A DNA stretch of 16,463 nucleotides from Paracoccaceae bacterium (GTDB taxonomy: Bacteria; Pseudomonadota; Alphaproteobacteria; Rhodobacterales; Rhodobacteraceae): the NCBI GenBank assembly GCA_027069385.1, contig JALXER010000242.1:1-16463 (forward strand). Reading direction: 5' to 3'. The position numbers and the translations under genes were made by a program. Under the pieces are notes generated by a model that was not told the DNA's origin, ran no database searches, and saw only the letters and a list, made by a program, of their open reading frames with translations. Shown here piece after piece: positions 6,786 through 13,927 of the stretch; the stretch's first letter is position 1, and each line of letters starts with the position of its first letter.

Positions 6786-7715
6786 ATGATTCTGGTAGGC
6801 GGTGAAAACCTGATCGACCTGTTGGGGCAGCCCCAAGGCGCGCTGTTTCGGGCGGTGCCGGGCGGGTCTCCGTTCAACGTGGCCAAGGCGGCGGCGCGGC
6901 TGGGGGCAAATGTGGGCTATGTCACGCCCATATCCACCGACCCGATGGGGCAGATGCTGGCGGATGATCTGGGTGCCGAAGGCGTGGCGGTGCTGGCACC
7001 GCGATCAGACAAGCCCTCGGCGCTGGCGCTGGTCACCTTGCAGGACGGGCAGCCCGCCTATCAGTTCTACCGCACCGACACCGCCGATCGGGCGGTCAGC
7101 GTTGCTTTGCTTAACCGGATCATCCCGCGCAAGGCGCGCGGTTTTCATATCGGCTCTTTGGCGCTGGCATCGGGGCGCGACGCCAAGGCATGGGCGCAAA
7201 TGCTGGTCGCGGTGCATAAACGCGGCGTGTTTACCAGCCTAGACCCCAATATCCGGCCTGCTTTCATCAAGAACCGCAGCAAATACCTGTCGCGCCTGCA
7301 ATGGGTGGCGGGGCATAGCGACCTGATCAAACTAAGCGACGAGGATATAAGCTGGATCAGCCCCGACACCCCCGTTGAACAGGCCGCCGAAGCGCTGTTT
7401 GCCCAAAGCGGCGCGGCGCTGCTGGTGCTGACTATGGGTGAAAAAGGCGCGGTTGCCTTTCATGCCAGCGGCACGCAGCGCCTGCCCGCCGCGCCGGTGC
7501 AGGGGTTCAAGGATGCGGTGGGTGCGGGTGATACCTTTTGCGCGGCGCTGCTGGCCGAACTGGACCACCAAAACCGGCTAAGCGGCGATGCCCTGCGCGC
7601 CATGGATCGGGACGGCGTCACCGCGCTGGTACGCTTTGCCGCCCGATGCGCAGCGCTTAACTGCCAGTCAAGCGGCTGCAACCCGCCTTATCGTCGGCAA
7701 CTGGGTGCGGGCTAA
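6786..7715 (+). CDS. PfkB-family carbohydrate kinase (fructokinase-like)
   Basis: The protein has 309 residues, a typical ribokinase-fold sugar kinase. It carries the N-terminal GGENLIDLL, the substrate-side PGGSPFNVAKAAARLG (25-40), DPNIRP (153-158), and the anion-hole/catalytic motif DAVGAGDTF (243-251) with D249 as base. The C-terminus ALNCQSSGCNPP is common in fructokinase-annotated members of the family. It would phosphorylate a sugar, probably fructose, with ATP in the cytoplasm. The ATG lies 3 bp after the DUF302 stop with no good Shine-Dalgarno sequence, so it is likely read by coupling. No transporter or sugar regulator lies beside it, so the substrate is not supported by context. 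Confidence 0.9.
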   Translation: MILVGGENLIDLLGQPQGALFRAVPGGSPFNVAKAAARLGANVGYVTPISTDPMGQMLADDLGAEGVAVLAPRSDKPSALALVTLQDGQPAYQFYRTDTADRAVSVALLNRIIPRKARGFHIGSLALASGRDAKAWAQMLVAVHKRGVFTSLDPNIRPAFIKNRSKYLSRLQWVAGHSDLIKLSDEDISWISPDTPVEQAAEALFAQSGAALLVLTMGEKGAVAFHASGTQRLPAAPVQGFKDAVGAGDTFCAALLAELDHQNRLSGDALRAMDRDGVTALVRFAARCAALNCQSSGCNPPYRRQLGAG

Positions 7716-7794
7716 CCATAAAAGGGCTTACAATCGGGCCGGCAATTGGGTTTAATGGGGGCAACCTCGCAGATCACGGATATGGACCAACGCA

Positions 7795-8724
7795 TTGCCC
7801 ACAGAACGTTTTGCCATATATGCGTCAGGTGACATCACAATCGCGGAGATCCCCGACGGGTCAAGGGCCGTTACCGTAGCCCTCGGGGCAACGCCCGACC
7901 TGATCACGCTGAATGTAGATCGCTTTGGCCAACCACTTGGACCGCGCCACGCGATGTTTCATGGCAAGATCAGCAATGAACCCTTTGATAACACAATAAT
8001 TTCCCTACAGCACGAGATCGAATTGCTGGGCAGTGACGGGGCGCTGTTCGAGGTCCGGATCGGCGAACCGCCCCGCGATGGCGGCTATGCGTTCAGCTTT
8101 GACCCGACGCCGGGGGTGACCTATTTTACCGAACCCGACCAGCCCGCCGCGCGCCCTGCGCAGCCCGACCTGCTGGCAGGTTTCCCCGGGGATGCCATGA
8201 TCAGGACCGATAGCGGCGAGGTGCCCCTGCGCCAGCTACAGGCCGGAAACATGGTCTGGACCTTGCATAACGGCCCGCAGCCGCTGCGCTGGATCGACCA
8301 CCTGCCCGGTCGAACAACCCACGCCCTGCGCATCAAGGCCGGTGTGCTGGGTGCCCGCGATGATCTGCTGTTGTCACAGGCGCACTCGGTCTTGCTGGAA
8401 GGCCCCGAGATAGAGCTGCTGTTTGGCGAAGACGCGGTCATGGTCGGGTTGCAGAATCTGGAAAACAGCGCGGGGATTGCGCGTGTCAGCCCCGCGCAGC
8501 CGATGAATAATTTCCTGCCGCTGTTCGATTCGCTCCAGATTATCGCGCTGAACGGCGTGCTATGCCCCAGCTTTGCCCCGACCCCCGCCGCGCTGGCGCT
8601 ATTGTCTGAAGCCCAGCGCCAGACCATCACCGACAGCCTGCCCGCCGACGCGCTGAAAAACATGTCGGCAGAATTGCCTTTTCCCACACTCAGGCCCCAC
8701 GAAACCGCGTTACTGACCGGTTAG
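7795..8724 (+). CDS. Hint-domain protein with degenerate Hint module
   Basis: The protein has 309 residues. The start is a TTG (7795); the frame has no ATG or GTG between the upstream stop at 7753 and it, and the ribosome binding site is weak. Residues 1-115 form a beta-rich leader with no clear match. About 129-262 resembles the bacterial Hint_2 module: FPGDAMIRTDSGEVPLRQLQAG (130-151), HNGPQPLRWI (158-167), LSQAHSVLLEGPEIELLFG (193-211) and LNGVLCPSF (252-260). In Hint_2 proteins the module normally starts with a Cys nucleophile before F.xGT; here that position is Gly, so self-cleavage is unlikely. Proteins of this kind are common in Rhodobacterales, often beside or within large secreted proteins. 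Role unknown. Confidence 0.75.
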   Translation: MPTERFAIYASGDITIAEIPDGSRAVTVALGATPDLITLNVDRFGQPLGPRHAMFHGKISNEPFDNTIISLQHEIELLGSDGALFEVRIGEPPRDGGYAFSFDPTPGVTYFTEPDQPAARPAQPDLLAGFPGDAMIRTDSGEVPLRQLQAGNMVWTLHNGPQPLRWIDHLPGRTTHALRIKAGVLGARDDLLLSQAHSVLLEGPEIELLFGEDAVMVGLQNLENSAGIARVSPAQPMNNFLPLFDSLQIIALNGVLCPSFAPTPAALALLSEAQRQTITDSLPADALKNMSAELPFPTLRPHETALLTG

Positions 8725-8747
8725 GGTCAGAATCCCGCCAATCCCCC

Positions 8748-8776
8748 TTGACCCCGCGCCAAAGGGGGGCTACATC
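8748..8776 (+). promoter_or_regulatory. tRNA-Gln promoter
   Basis: TTGACC (8748-8753), a 17-base spacer and TACATC (8771-8776) lie 13 bp before the mature tRNA 5' end, giving a start near 8783 and a very short leader. Confidence 0.65.
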
Positions 8777-8789
8777 CTGCGCACTCGGA

Positions 8790-8863
8790 TGGGGAATAGG
8801 TTAACGGTAGACCCGCAGACTCTGACTCTGTTAGTCCAGGTTCGAATCCTGGTTCCCCAGCCA
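8790..8863 (+). tRNA. tRNA-Gln (anticodon CTG)
   Basis: All four arms fold. The acceptor stem TGGGGAA pairs with TTCCCCA, the D-stem GGTT with GACC around a loop containing GG, the anticodon stem GCAGA with TCTGT around loop CTCTGAC (anticodon 8822-8824, CTG, reading CAG), and the T-stem CCAGG with CCTGG around TTCGAAT. Discriminator G is followed by encoded CCA. The length is 74 nt. It converges on the S8 protease gene, whose stop codon is 13 bp away. No second copy of the tRNA 3' end is seen in the window. Confidence 0.95.
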
Positions 8864-8876
8864 TCCCCGCTTCTCC

Positions 8877-10973
8877 TTATCCCCCTGCCCGCCTGCGCGG
8901 CAATGTCGCGGTATATCCCCCTGCCAACCGGCCATGACCATAGCGATACCGGCTGGCCTGCGGATAGGCCTTTGTTGCTTCATCCTGCGCGGCCCTGCCT
9001 GCCATTTCCTGCTTGCCCAGCCCGCGCTCCATCGCGAGGCGCAACGCCAGCGGTGCGGCAAAACTGGTGCCGCGCGCCATACGCACCGAGCCGCTGGCAG
9101 TGCCCGAGGCCAGCATATCGGGCCGCGTGGCGCTGGTCTCGGCGATGGTGGCAATGACCGGCTGCGCGGGCAGGTTTTGCACGGCATCCCTAGGCATGAT
9201 TTCCGAACTGGCCGAGGCAAAATCCGACATCTCGCCGTCGCTGCCCCGGAAGGCACTGACCACAATCGGAAGGTGCGCCGTCCCGACCGAGCTTAGCGTG
9301 CCAAAGCGCCGGATCGGGCAATCGGGGGCATCGGTTTTAGGCAGGCGGCCGGTGCTGCTGTAACGCTGATAGGCCGGATGCGACAGATAGGCCTGACGAC
9401 CGGCAGGCGCAAACCCCTGCGGGGTGTCGCCACGCTCTACCCAGATGGCAATACCCGATTCGGCCAGATCATCGGCAGGGTCACCAAAGGACAGCTTCCA
9501 ATCGCCCGCAGGCACGGGCGTGGGCTGCCCGTTGGCATCGGTGTTGGGCGCAATTGCCAGCGTGATCACCCGCCGCTCGGCCCCTCCTGCCCCGGAACGG
9601 GCCTGACAGTATAGCCGCGCCAGCAATTCGCGATCGTGGCTCAGGCTTTGCGTTGTGCCCACCGCCATGCGCCCCGTTCGGGAAGGCCCTTTCCCCGGGG
9701 GCGTAACCGTCACCGAGACCGGAAATTCCCCTTCAAGCTGCGACGGCACATCGGCCCATATCTGCACAAAGGTAGAGGACCGGTCATCGGGTTGCACCAC
9801 AAGGGTCAGGTCGCTGTCAAAGCTGGTGTCCGCTAACTGCGCGCGGGTCAGGCGCGCATGGGTGGCGGATTGAAAGCTGTTGCCCGCCGCCGCCGTAATC
9901 ATGGTAATTTCCCCCGATTGCAGACGCCGGTCAAAATCGGCCTCCAGCAACGCCGCCCCGTCGTGACGCCCCGAAAACGCCCCGAATGAGTGATTGACAA
10001 ATATCTCGGGAAGCATTTCGAACCCGTTCATCTTAAGGCCCTGATAGACCGCCCAGTTAAGTGCCGATTTGATATACAGATCGTGCAAAAACCCGTTGGT
10101 GCGTGCCACCGTACCCGCGGGCAATTGCACCCCGAGCAAGGGCAAGGCTGCCGCGTCGCTGTAGGGGTCAGCCCCGAAGGCCACATCGGCCACCTGCGTG
10201 CCATGGCTGCTGCTGGCCAGCGCGCCGATATCGCCGCGCCGAAACGCCGGATCAGTAAGGTTGACCAGCCCCAGGCTGGTATAGAACGAGGATTCGGCCC
10301 GCGTAGTACTGCCATCGATGGTCTGAATTTCAGCGCTCAGGGCGCTGTTATCCAGCTCCATCCCGACCACATCAGATTGGGGTTGTGCCCCTTGCGCCCA
10401 GACCTTTTCGAACCGGCTTTCACGACCATTTTCACCATTCCGGCAAAACCGCGCGTTGGCAAAACCGATTGCATGGTCGATAACCACCCCCAGTCGTGGC
10501 ACCGGCCCACCCTTTTCACGCGGATTGAACCGGCGAAAGTTTTCTTCGGTAAACCAGCCCAGTTCCGGATCAGCGTTACCAACCTTGTTCACCGGCGCGC
10601 CGCGTTGCAAAGAGACAACCCTTTCAATGCTTTCAATTCCGGAAAGAAAATCCAACGCCCCATGGATACCCGATCCGGATCTGACAAATACAATCAACTC
10701 GGCTTGGTCTTCCCCGTCGGTCAGGGCGTGGTGGATAAAATGCCAGAAATCATGCGTGGTAAAGGTGACCTCCAATTCGTCCCGGATACTTGCAACAGCC
10801 CCGCCAATAGCAAACATATTGGCATCTGGCGCAAAGTCGAAACTGAGCAAATGTGGATACCATTGATCAGTCCGCGGTGCATTAACACCGGTAAAATCCG
10901 GCCCTTCATCCAGATACCACAGGTCATACGGGTCACGGGTTTCGTCGTCCAAGTCGCTTGTTTCCCAGCCCAT
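8877..10973 (-). CDS. S8 (subtilisin-type) serine protease, no signal peptide
   Basis: The protein has 698 residues. The catalytic triad is complete: Asp166 in LGVVIDHAIG, His257 in SSHGTQVADVAFG, Ser637 in GTSFAAPLALRL. The oxyanion Asn327 (VNHSFG) and AAAGN (361-365) are present too. A 160-residue N-terminal region precedes the catalytic core and reads as neither signal peptide nor membrane anchor, so the enzyme probably works in the cytoplasm or leaves by a non-Sec route. About 270 residues separate AAAGN from the Ser, including a beta-rich insertion (about 385-520). The ATG at 10973 is chosen with GTGGAG upstream; a GTG four codons earlier is possible. It starts 2 bp after the PAP2 stop codon, so the two form one operon. 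Substrate unknown. Confidence 0.9.
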   Translation of the reverse strand: MGWETSDLDDETRDPYDLWYLDEGPDFTGVNAPRTDQWYPHLLSFDFAPDANMFAIGGAVASIRDELEVTFTTHDFWHFIHHALTDGEDQAELIVFVRSGSGIHGALDFLSGIESIERVVSLQRGAPVNKVGNADPELGWFTEENFRRFNPREKGGPVPRLGVVIDHAIGFANARFCRNGENGRESRFEKVWAQGAQPQSDVVGMELDNSALSAEIQTIDGSTTRAESSFYTSLGLVNLTDPAFRRGDIGALASSSHGTQVADVAFGADPYSDAAALPLLGVQLPAGTVARTNGFLHDLYIKSALNWAVYQGLKMNGFEMLPEIFVNHSFGAFSGRHDGAALLEADFDRRLQSGEITMITAAAGNSFQSATHARLTRAQLADTSFDSDLTLVVQPDDRSSTFVQIWADVPSQLEGEFPVSVTVTPPGKGPSRTGRMAVGTTQSLSHDRELLARLYCQARSGAGGAERRVITLAIAPNTDANGQPTPVPAGDWKLSFGDPADDLAESGIAIWVERGDTPQGFAPAGRQAYLSHPAYQRYSSTGRLPKTDAPDCPIRRFGTLSSVGTAHLPIVVSAFRGSDGEMSDFASASSEIMPRDAVQNLPAQPVIATIAETSATRPDMLASGTASGSVRMARGTSFAAPLALRLAMERGLGKQEMAGRAAQDEATKAYPQASRYRYGHGRLAGGYTATLPRRRAGG

Positions 10974-10975
10974 AA

Positions 10976-11920
10976 TCAGCTCCACTCTTGCTTGGCAAGG
11001 GTCCAGATATGGCCAAGCAACGGCGCGGCGGGCGGTGTAACCGGCTCGGGCAATGCTTCAAACGGGCCTTGAGGTTTACCATTAAAAATGGCGGTCAGAT
11101 CATCAAGATTGAAATCGCCGTAATCATCAAGATCGCCTTTTATCTGCACGCCGGTCATCGGTTTCAGAACACCGGTTGCCCGCGCGATCATCAAGCGGGC
11201 CAGCGCTGTGCCCATCAGCGCACCGGCCATGTTATCCACCGGGAAATGCACCCCTGCCACAACGCGATTTTGCGCCACCCGCGACGCCTGAAACCGCATC
11301 TGTTCGCGATACATTGCCGTCGGGCCGCCCTGCCCGTCCTTTGCAGCTTCGATCAGCGCCGCCAGAATTTCGACCAGCGCAAAGCTCTCGGTGGCGTGGC
11401 CGCTGGGAAAAGAGCCATGCGCGGGCGTGGTGATCATCGGTTGAATCTGGGCGCTGTATTCCATCGGGCGACGGGCAGCCAGCGCGTTTTTCATCGCCTT
11501 TTCCATGGTGATAATCGGCAGGACCATGGCTTGCAGCAATTCCAGCGTCCAGCGGTGGCGTTGCAGATTCATCGAAACCGGCATCGACACGAACGACAAA
11601 ACGTCTCCGACCTGCGCCAGAATCTCGGCCGAGCGATCAAGGCGCAAATTGGCATAGGCTTTAAGATAGGAAAGCTGCTTGGCAAAGGCGGCCGGTTCGG
11701 GGCGGTTAAGCGTTACCAGCGCCTCTCCGTCCACCAGCAGCGATGCCCAATTGGTTCGGCTATCGGTTTGCAGGCGCATCCCCGCCAGCGCCTCGAATTT
11801 CAGCGCGTCCAGCCGCGAGCCAACATCCCAGCGTTCCAGATTGGCCGGATCCGCCACGCTGAAATGGGCAAACTGCCCCGCCGGATCATGCCAGTTTCCC
11901 ACCACCCCGTCGCGCGCCAA
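10976..11920 (-). CDS. Vanadium haloperoxidase / PAP2-type acid phosphatase family protein
   Basis: The protein has 314 residues as drawn, from a TTG at 11918-11920. The three active-site motifs are intact: K144-x6-R151-P, P172-SGH-175 in GSFPSGHATESF, and R219-x5-H225-x3-D229 in NRVVAGVHFPVD. In vanadium haloperoxidases these bind vanadate, and in PAP2 phosphatases they bind phosphate; sequence alone does not decide between them. It lacks the membrane helices of lipid phosphatases, which favours a soluble haloperoxidase-like enzyme. The TTG start is doubtful. A much better start (12024, good Shine-Dalgarno, NVS repeats) lies upstream in a frame offset by one base, so the real gene may begin there and be frameshifted. 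The S8 protease follows after 2 bp. Confidence 0.82.
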   Translation of the reverse strand: MARDGVVGNWHDPAGQFAHFSVADPANLERWDVGSRLDALKFEALAGMRLQTDSRTNWASLLVDGEALVTLNRPEPAAFAKQLSYLKAYANLRLDRSAEILAQVGDVLSFVSMPVSMNLQRHRWTLELLQAMVLPIITMEKAMKNALAARRPMEYSAQIQPMITTPAHGSFPSGHATESFALVEILAALIEAAKDGQGGPTAMYREQMRFQASRVAQNRVVAGVHFPVDNMAGALMGTALARLMIARATGVLKPMTGVQIKGDLDDYGDFNLDDLTAIFNGKPQGPFEALPEPVTPPAAPLLGHIWTLAKQEWS

Positions 11921-12024
11921 ATCGCCTCGCCCGACAGGCTGCCGGTATTGCTGACGTTGCTGACATTACTAACGTTGCTCACGTTACTGACATTGCTCAC
12001 GTTGCTGACATTTAAAATCGACAT
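11800..12024 (-). CDS. Frame beginning with seven NVS repeats; probable out-of-register 5' end of the PAP2 gene
   Basis: From the ATG at 12024 this frame gives MSILN, seven NVS units, then NTGSLSGEAIW. GGTGGAG lies 8 nt before the ATG, the best ribosome binding site in this operon. All base differences among the seven units are at third codon positions of this frame and all are synonymous, strong evidence that the frame is translated. It continues to a stop at 11800, but that tail overlaps the PAP2 frame and looks like noise. A one-base change between about 11965 and 11905 would fuse the repeats to PAP2; one extra G in the G4 run at 11905-11908 would do so. Whether this is a mutation, a sequencing error, a programmed -1 shift or a true separate 74-residue peptide is open. 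Confidence 0.5.
   Translation of the reverse strand: MSILNVSNVSNVSNVSNVSNVSNVSNTGSLSGEAIWRATGWWETGMIRRGSLPISAWRIRPIWNAGMLARGWTR
11950..12012 (-). repeat. Seven tandem 9-bp repeats (AAY GTN AGY)
   Basis: Seven units of 9 bp, each encoding Asn-Val-Ser on the minus strand. The units vary only at bases 3, 6 and 9 (T/C, C/G/T, C/T). On the plus strand they read as a leucine-rich shadow frame. Such short tandem arrays can change copy number by slippage. Confidence 0.92.
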
Positions 12025-12037
12025 ATTGTTTTCTCCA

Positions 12038-12096
12038 CCAAGTAATCACCCCCGATTACGAGGATATCCTATGTAAAAGCTGGCCATTACTTGGCC
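12038..12096. promoter_or_regulatory. Dyad cluster upstream of the NVS-PAP2-protease operon
   Basis: Three palindromic elements lie within 59 bp: GTAATC-N6-GATTAC (12042-12059), the perfect decamer AGGATATCCT (12061-12070), and GGCCA-N5-TGGCC (12082-12096). In addition CCAAGTAAT (12038-12046) is the exact inverse of ATTACTTGG (12086-12094). On the minus-strand transcript this 9-bp stem and the GTAATC hairpin share bases and exclude each other, right next to the Shine-Dalgarno of the NVS frame. They may be operator sites for the divergent SARP-like regulator or an RNA switch; sequence does not tell which. Confidence 0.4.
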
Positions 12097-12172
12097 GCTT
12101 CGTCAATCACGCAAGACTGTTCCGCTCGCCCTTAACGCTTTTTTTACGGTTTTTCTTTTCTAAAACGGGAAA

Positions 12173-12200
12173 TTGTGGTAGCTTTGCAACATTGTATTTA
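12173..12200 (+). promoter_or_regulatory. Candidate promoter of the SARP-like regulator gene
   Basis: TTGTGG (12173-12178), 16 bases, then TATTTA (12195-12200), 20 bp before the GTG start. It is a weak match supported mainly by position in the divergent intergenic region. Confidence 0.3.
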
Positions 12201-12220
12201 ACCATTTAAGGGGCAAAGGC

Positions 12221-13837
12221 GTGGACGGTAGCGAGGTGACACCCCCCCTGAACGGCTCCGAAATCGCCCCTGCGTCGCTTTCTGCCTGCCTGTTTGGCCC
12301 GTTCACCCTGACCGATCCTTCCCGCCGCGATGTTGCGCCCGCCAGTACCAAGGCCCGCGCCCTGATCGCACTGGTTCTGGTTGCCCCCGATCACAGCCGG
12401 ACCCGCAGTTTTCTGGCTGCGACTCTGTGGTCCGACCGGGCACGAGCGCAGGCGCTTGGCAGTTTGCGGCAGGCCCTGTCCGAAATCCGCACGGCGCTTG
12501 GCCCGTATCGTCACCTGCTGCTGATCACGCGCAAAACCGTTGCCTTTGCCAAGGGCGCGGTGCAAACCGATCTGGCCGATGCCGCCGATCTGGCCGCAAA
12601 GGGCCACCGCTTTCTTGACGGGGTGGTGCCCGCCGACCCCGAGTTCGGCCGCTGGCTGGAAACCGCCCAAAGCCGGTTCGGGCTGGAGGCACGCAAGCCC
12701 GACGCGCCGGTGCTGCACATCCGTTCATTCGGCGATGCCAGCCCCCTGCACAAAAACGCCGTTGCCCAAGGCATTGCCGGGAATATCGCCGACTGGTGCG
12801 CGTCACAAATCGCCACGGCCAGCGATGATGTGGACGGGTTCGACCGTAACGCTGCCGGCCAGTATGCCGAGTACCTGTTGACCGCGCGCCTGCATGGCCA
12901 GACCGGTTCGGGAGTGGGCGCGCATATGGCACTCGAAAACAACCTGACACGGCAACCCTACTGGACCATGGTTGGCGACCTGCGGGCCGACAGCGCCGAC
13001 CTGCTGCATGATGCGGCCACCTATCACCTGATCAACAGCGTGACCGACCGGTCACTGTTCAGCATTGCCGCACCGGATTCGGACAGCGCAACCGCGCGCT
13101 ATCTGTGTGCCGGTGTGCTGGGGGCGGTGCGGCGGGTGTTTCGCAATGCGCCCGGTGATCTGGACGTGGCGCTGGCGCAACTGGAGCGTAACTTTGACAT
13201 CGACGGCGCGGGCATCCATCTGGCGTGGTCGGCCTATATTACCACCTTGCAAAAGGGCGAGTCCGGCAGCGTTGATCAGGCCGAGTTGACCGAGCGCGCC
13301 GAGCGCCTTGCCGCCCGCGCCGTAGAGCTGGACCCGTATGGCGCGATGACGCTGGCGCTTTGCTCTTATGTGAATTCGTTTGTGCTGGGGCGTACCGATA
13401 TCGGCTATGATCTGGCCAATCGCAGCATTGCGCTAAACCGCGCAAACCCGCTGGCGTGGATATTTCGCGGGGCGGCGCATTTCTTTCGCGGTGAAGGCGA
13501 GGCGGCGCGGCGCGATACACAATACGCGCAGGCCATCGCCGGAAACGGCCCCTATCGCTATGTGGTGGATACGTTCTGCTGCGTGGCCTCGACCGTGTAC
13601 GGCAACCTTGACGAAGCGCTGATCTATGGTGAAAAGGCCGCCGCGCAGGCACCGGGCTATCGCGCGCCGCTGCGCTATCTGGCGGCCATCCATGCCAGCC
13701 GGGGCAACCGAGAAGCGCTGTTTGATGTGCTGGCCCGCCTGCGTAAAATCGAACCGGGGTTCAGCCTCGAAATGGTCGAGGAGATCTCTTATCCGGTGTC
13801 GGCCCTGCATGCTTCGGGGCTGACCAGAACCCGCTGA
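12221..13837 (+). CDS. SARP-like winged-helix regulator with TolB-like and TPR-like regions
   Basis: The protein has 538 residues from a GTG with AAGGGG 7 nt upstream. Residues about 22-112 form a SARP/OmpR-type DNA-binding winged helix; LWSDRARAQALGSLRQALSEIR (69-90) is the typical segment of SARP regulators. A short BTAD-like stretch follows (FLDGVVPADPEFGRWL, 131-146). APVLHIRSFGDASP with QGIAGNIADW (162-192) recalls the TolB-N-like module of adenylate-cyclase-type regulators. From about 330 on, helical pairs such as AERLAARAVELDPYGAMTLAL and AGVLGAV-type stretches fit TPR units. There is no kinase or cyclase domain. Its position between two divergent arms suggests it controls the protease-PAP2 operon and the large downstream gene. 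It is probably a transcription activator; its signal is unknown. Confidence 0.82.
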   Translation: MDGSEVTPPLNGSEIAPASLSACLFGPFTLTDPSRRDVAPASTKARALIALVLVAPDHSRTRSFLAATLWSDRARAQALGSLRQALSEIRTALGPYRHLLLITRKTVAFAKGAVQTDLADAADLAAKGHRFLDGVVPADPEFGRWLETAQSRFGLEARKPDAPVLHIRSFGDASPLHKNAVAQGIAGNIADWCASQIATASDDVDGFDRNAAGQYAEYLLTARLHGQTGSGVGAHMALENNLTRQPYWTMVGDLRADSADLLHDAATYHLINSVTDRSLFSIAAPDSDSATARYLCAGVLGAVRRVFRNAPGDLDVALAQLERNFDIDGAGIHLAWSAYITTLQKGESGSVDQAELTERAERLAARAVELDPYGAMTLALCSYVNSFVLGRTDIGYDLANRSIALNRANPLAWIFRGAAHFFRGEGEAARRDTQYAQAIAGNGPYRYVVDTFCCVASTVYGNLDEALIYGEKAAAQAPGYRAPLRYLAAIHASRGNREALFDVLARLRKIEPGFSLEMVEEISYPVSALHASGLTRTR

Positions 13838-13866
13838 ACACCGGCTTTGACGATCTTTTAACGCTT

Positions 13867-13925
13867 TACCCCCTATCCCGCTGTTTTTGCCCTGCCTAGC
13901 CTGAATGCAACGCAAACAGGGGGTA
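13867..13925 (+). promoter_or_regulatory. Inverted repeat able to mask the ribosome binding site of the large gene
   Basis: TACCCCCT (13867-13874) is the exact inverse of AGGGGGTA (13918-13925), which contains the Shine-Dalgarno of the gene starting at 13928. The pairing would span a 43-base loop. A possible -35 TTGACG lies at 13847-13852, without a good -10. If transcription starts upstream of 13867 (for example from the regulator gene), the stem could lower translation. Confidence 0.3.
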
Positions 13926-13927
13926 TC

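Noticed and set aside
8831..9265. Minus-strand frame ending inside the tRNA
   Set aside because: A typical false frame across a tRNA gene; the protease uses another frame in this region.
9990..11072. Plus-strand 360-codon frame
   Set aside because: Antisense to the S8 protease; no domain signature.
11950..12012. CRISPR array
   Set aside because: The units are 9 bp, directly adjacent, with no spacers, and are explained as codon repeats.
10988..12076. Plus-strand 362-codon frame ending in a leucine-threonine repeat
   Set aside because: It is antisense to the PAP2 gene and the NVS array; the variable bases of the repeat fall at third positions only in the minus frame, so the plus reading is a shadow.
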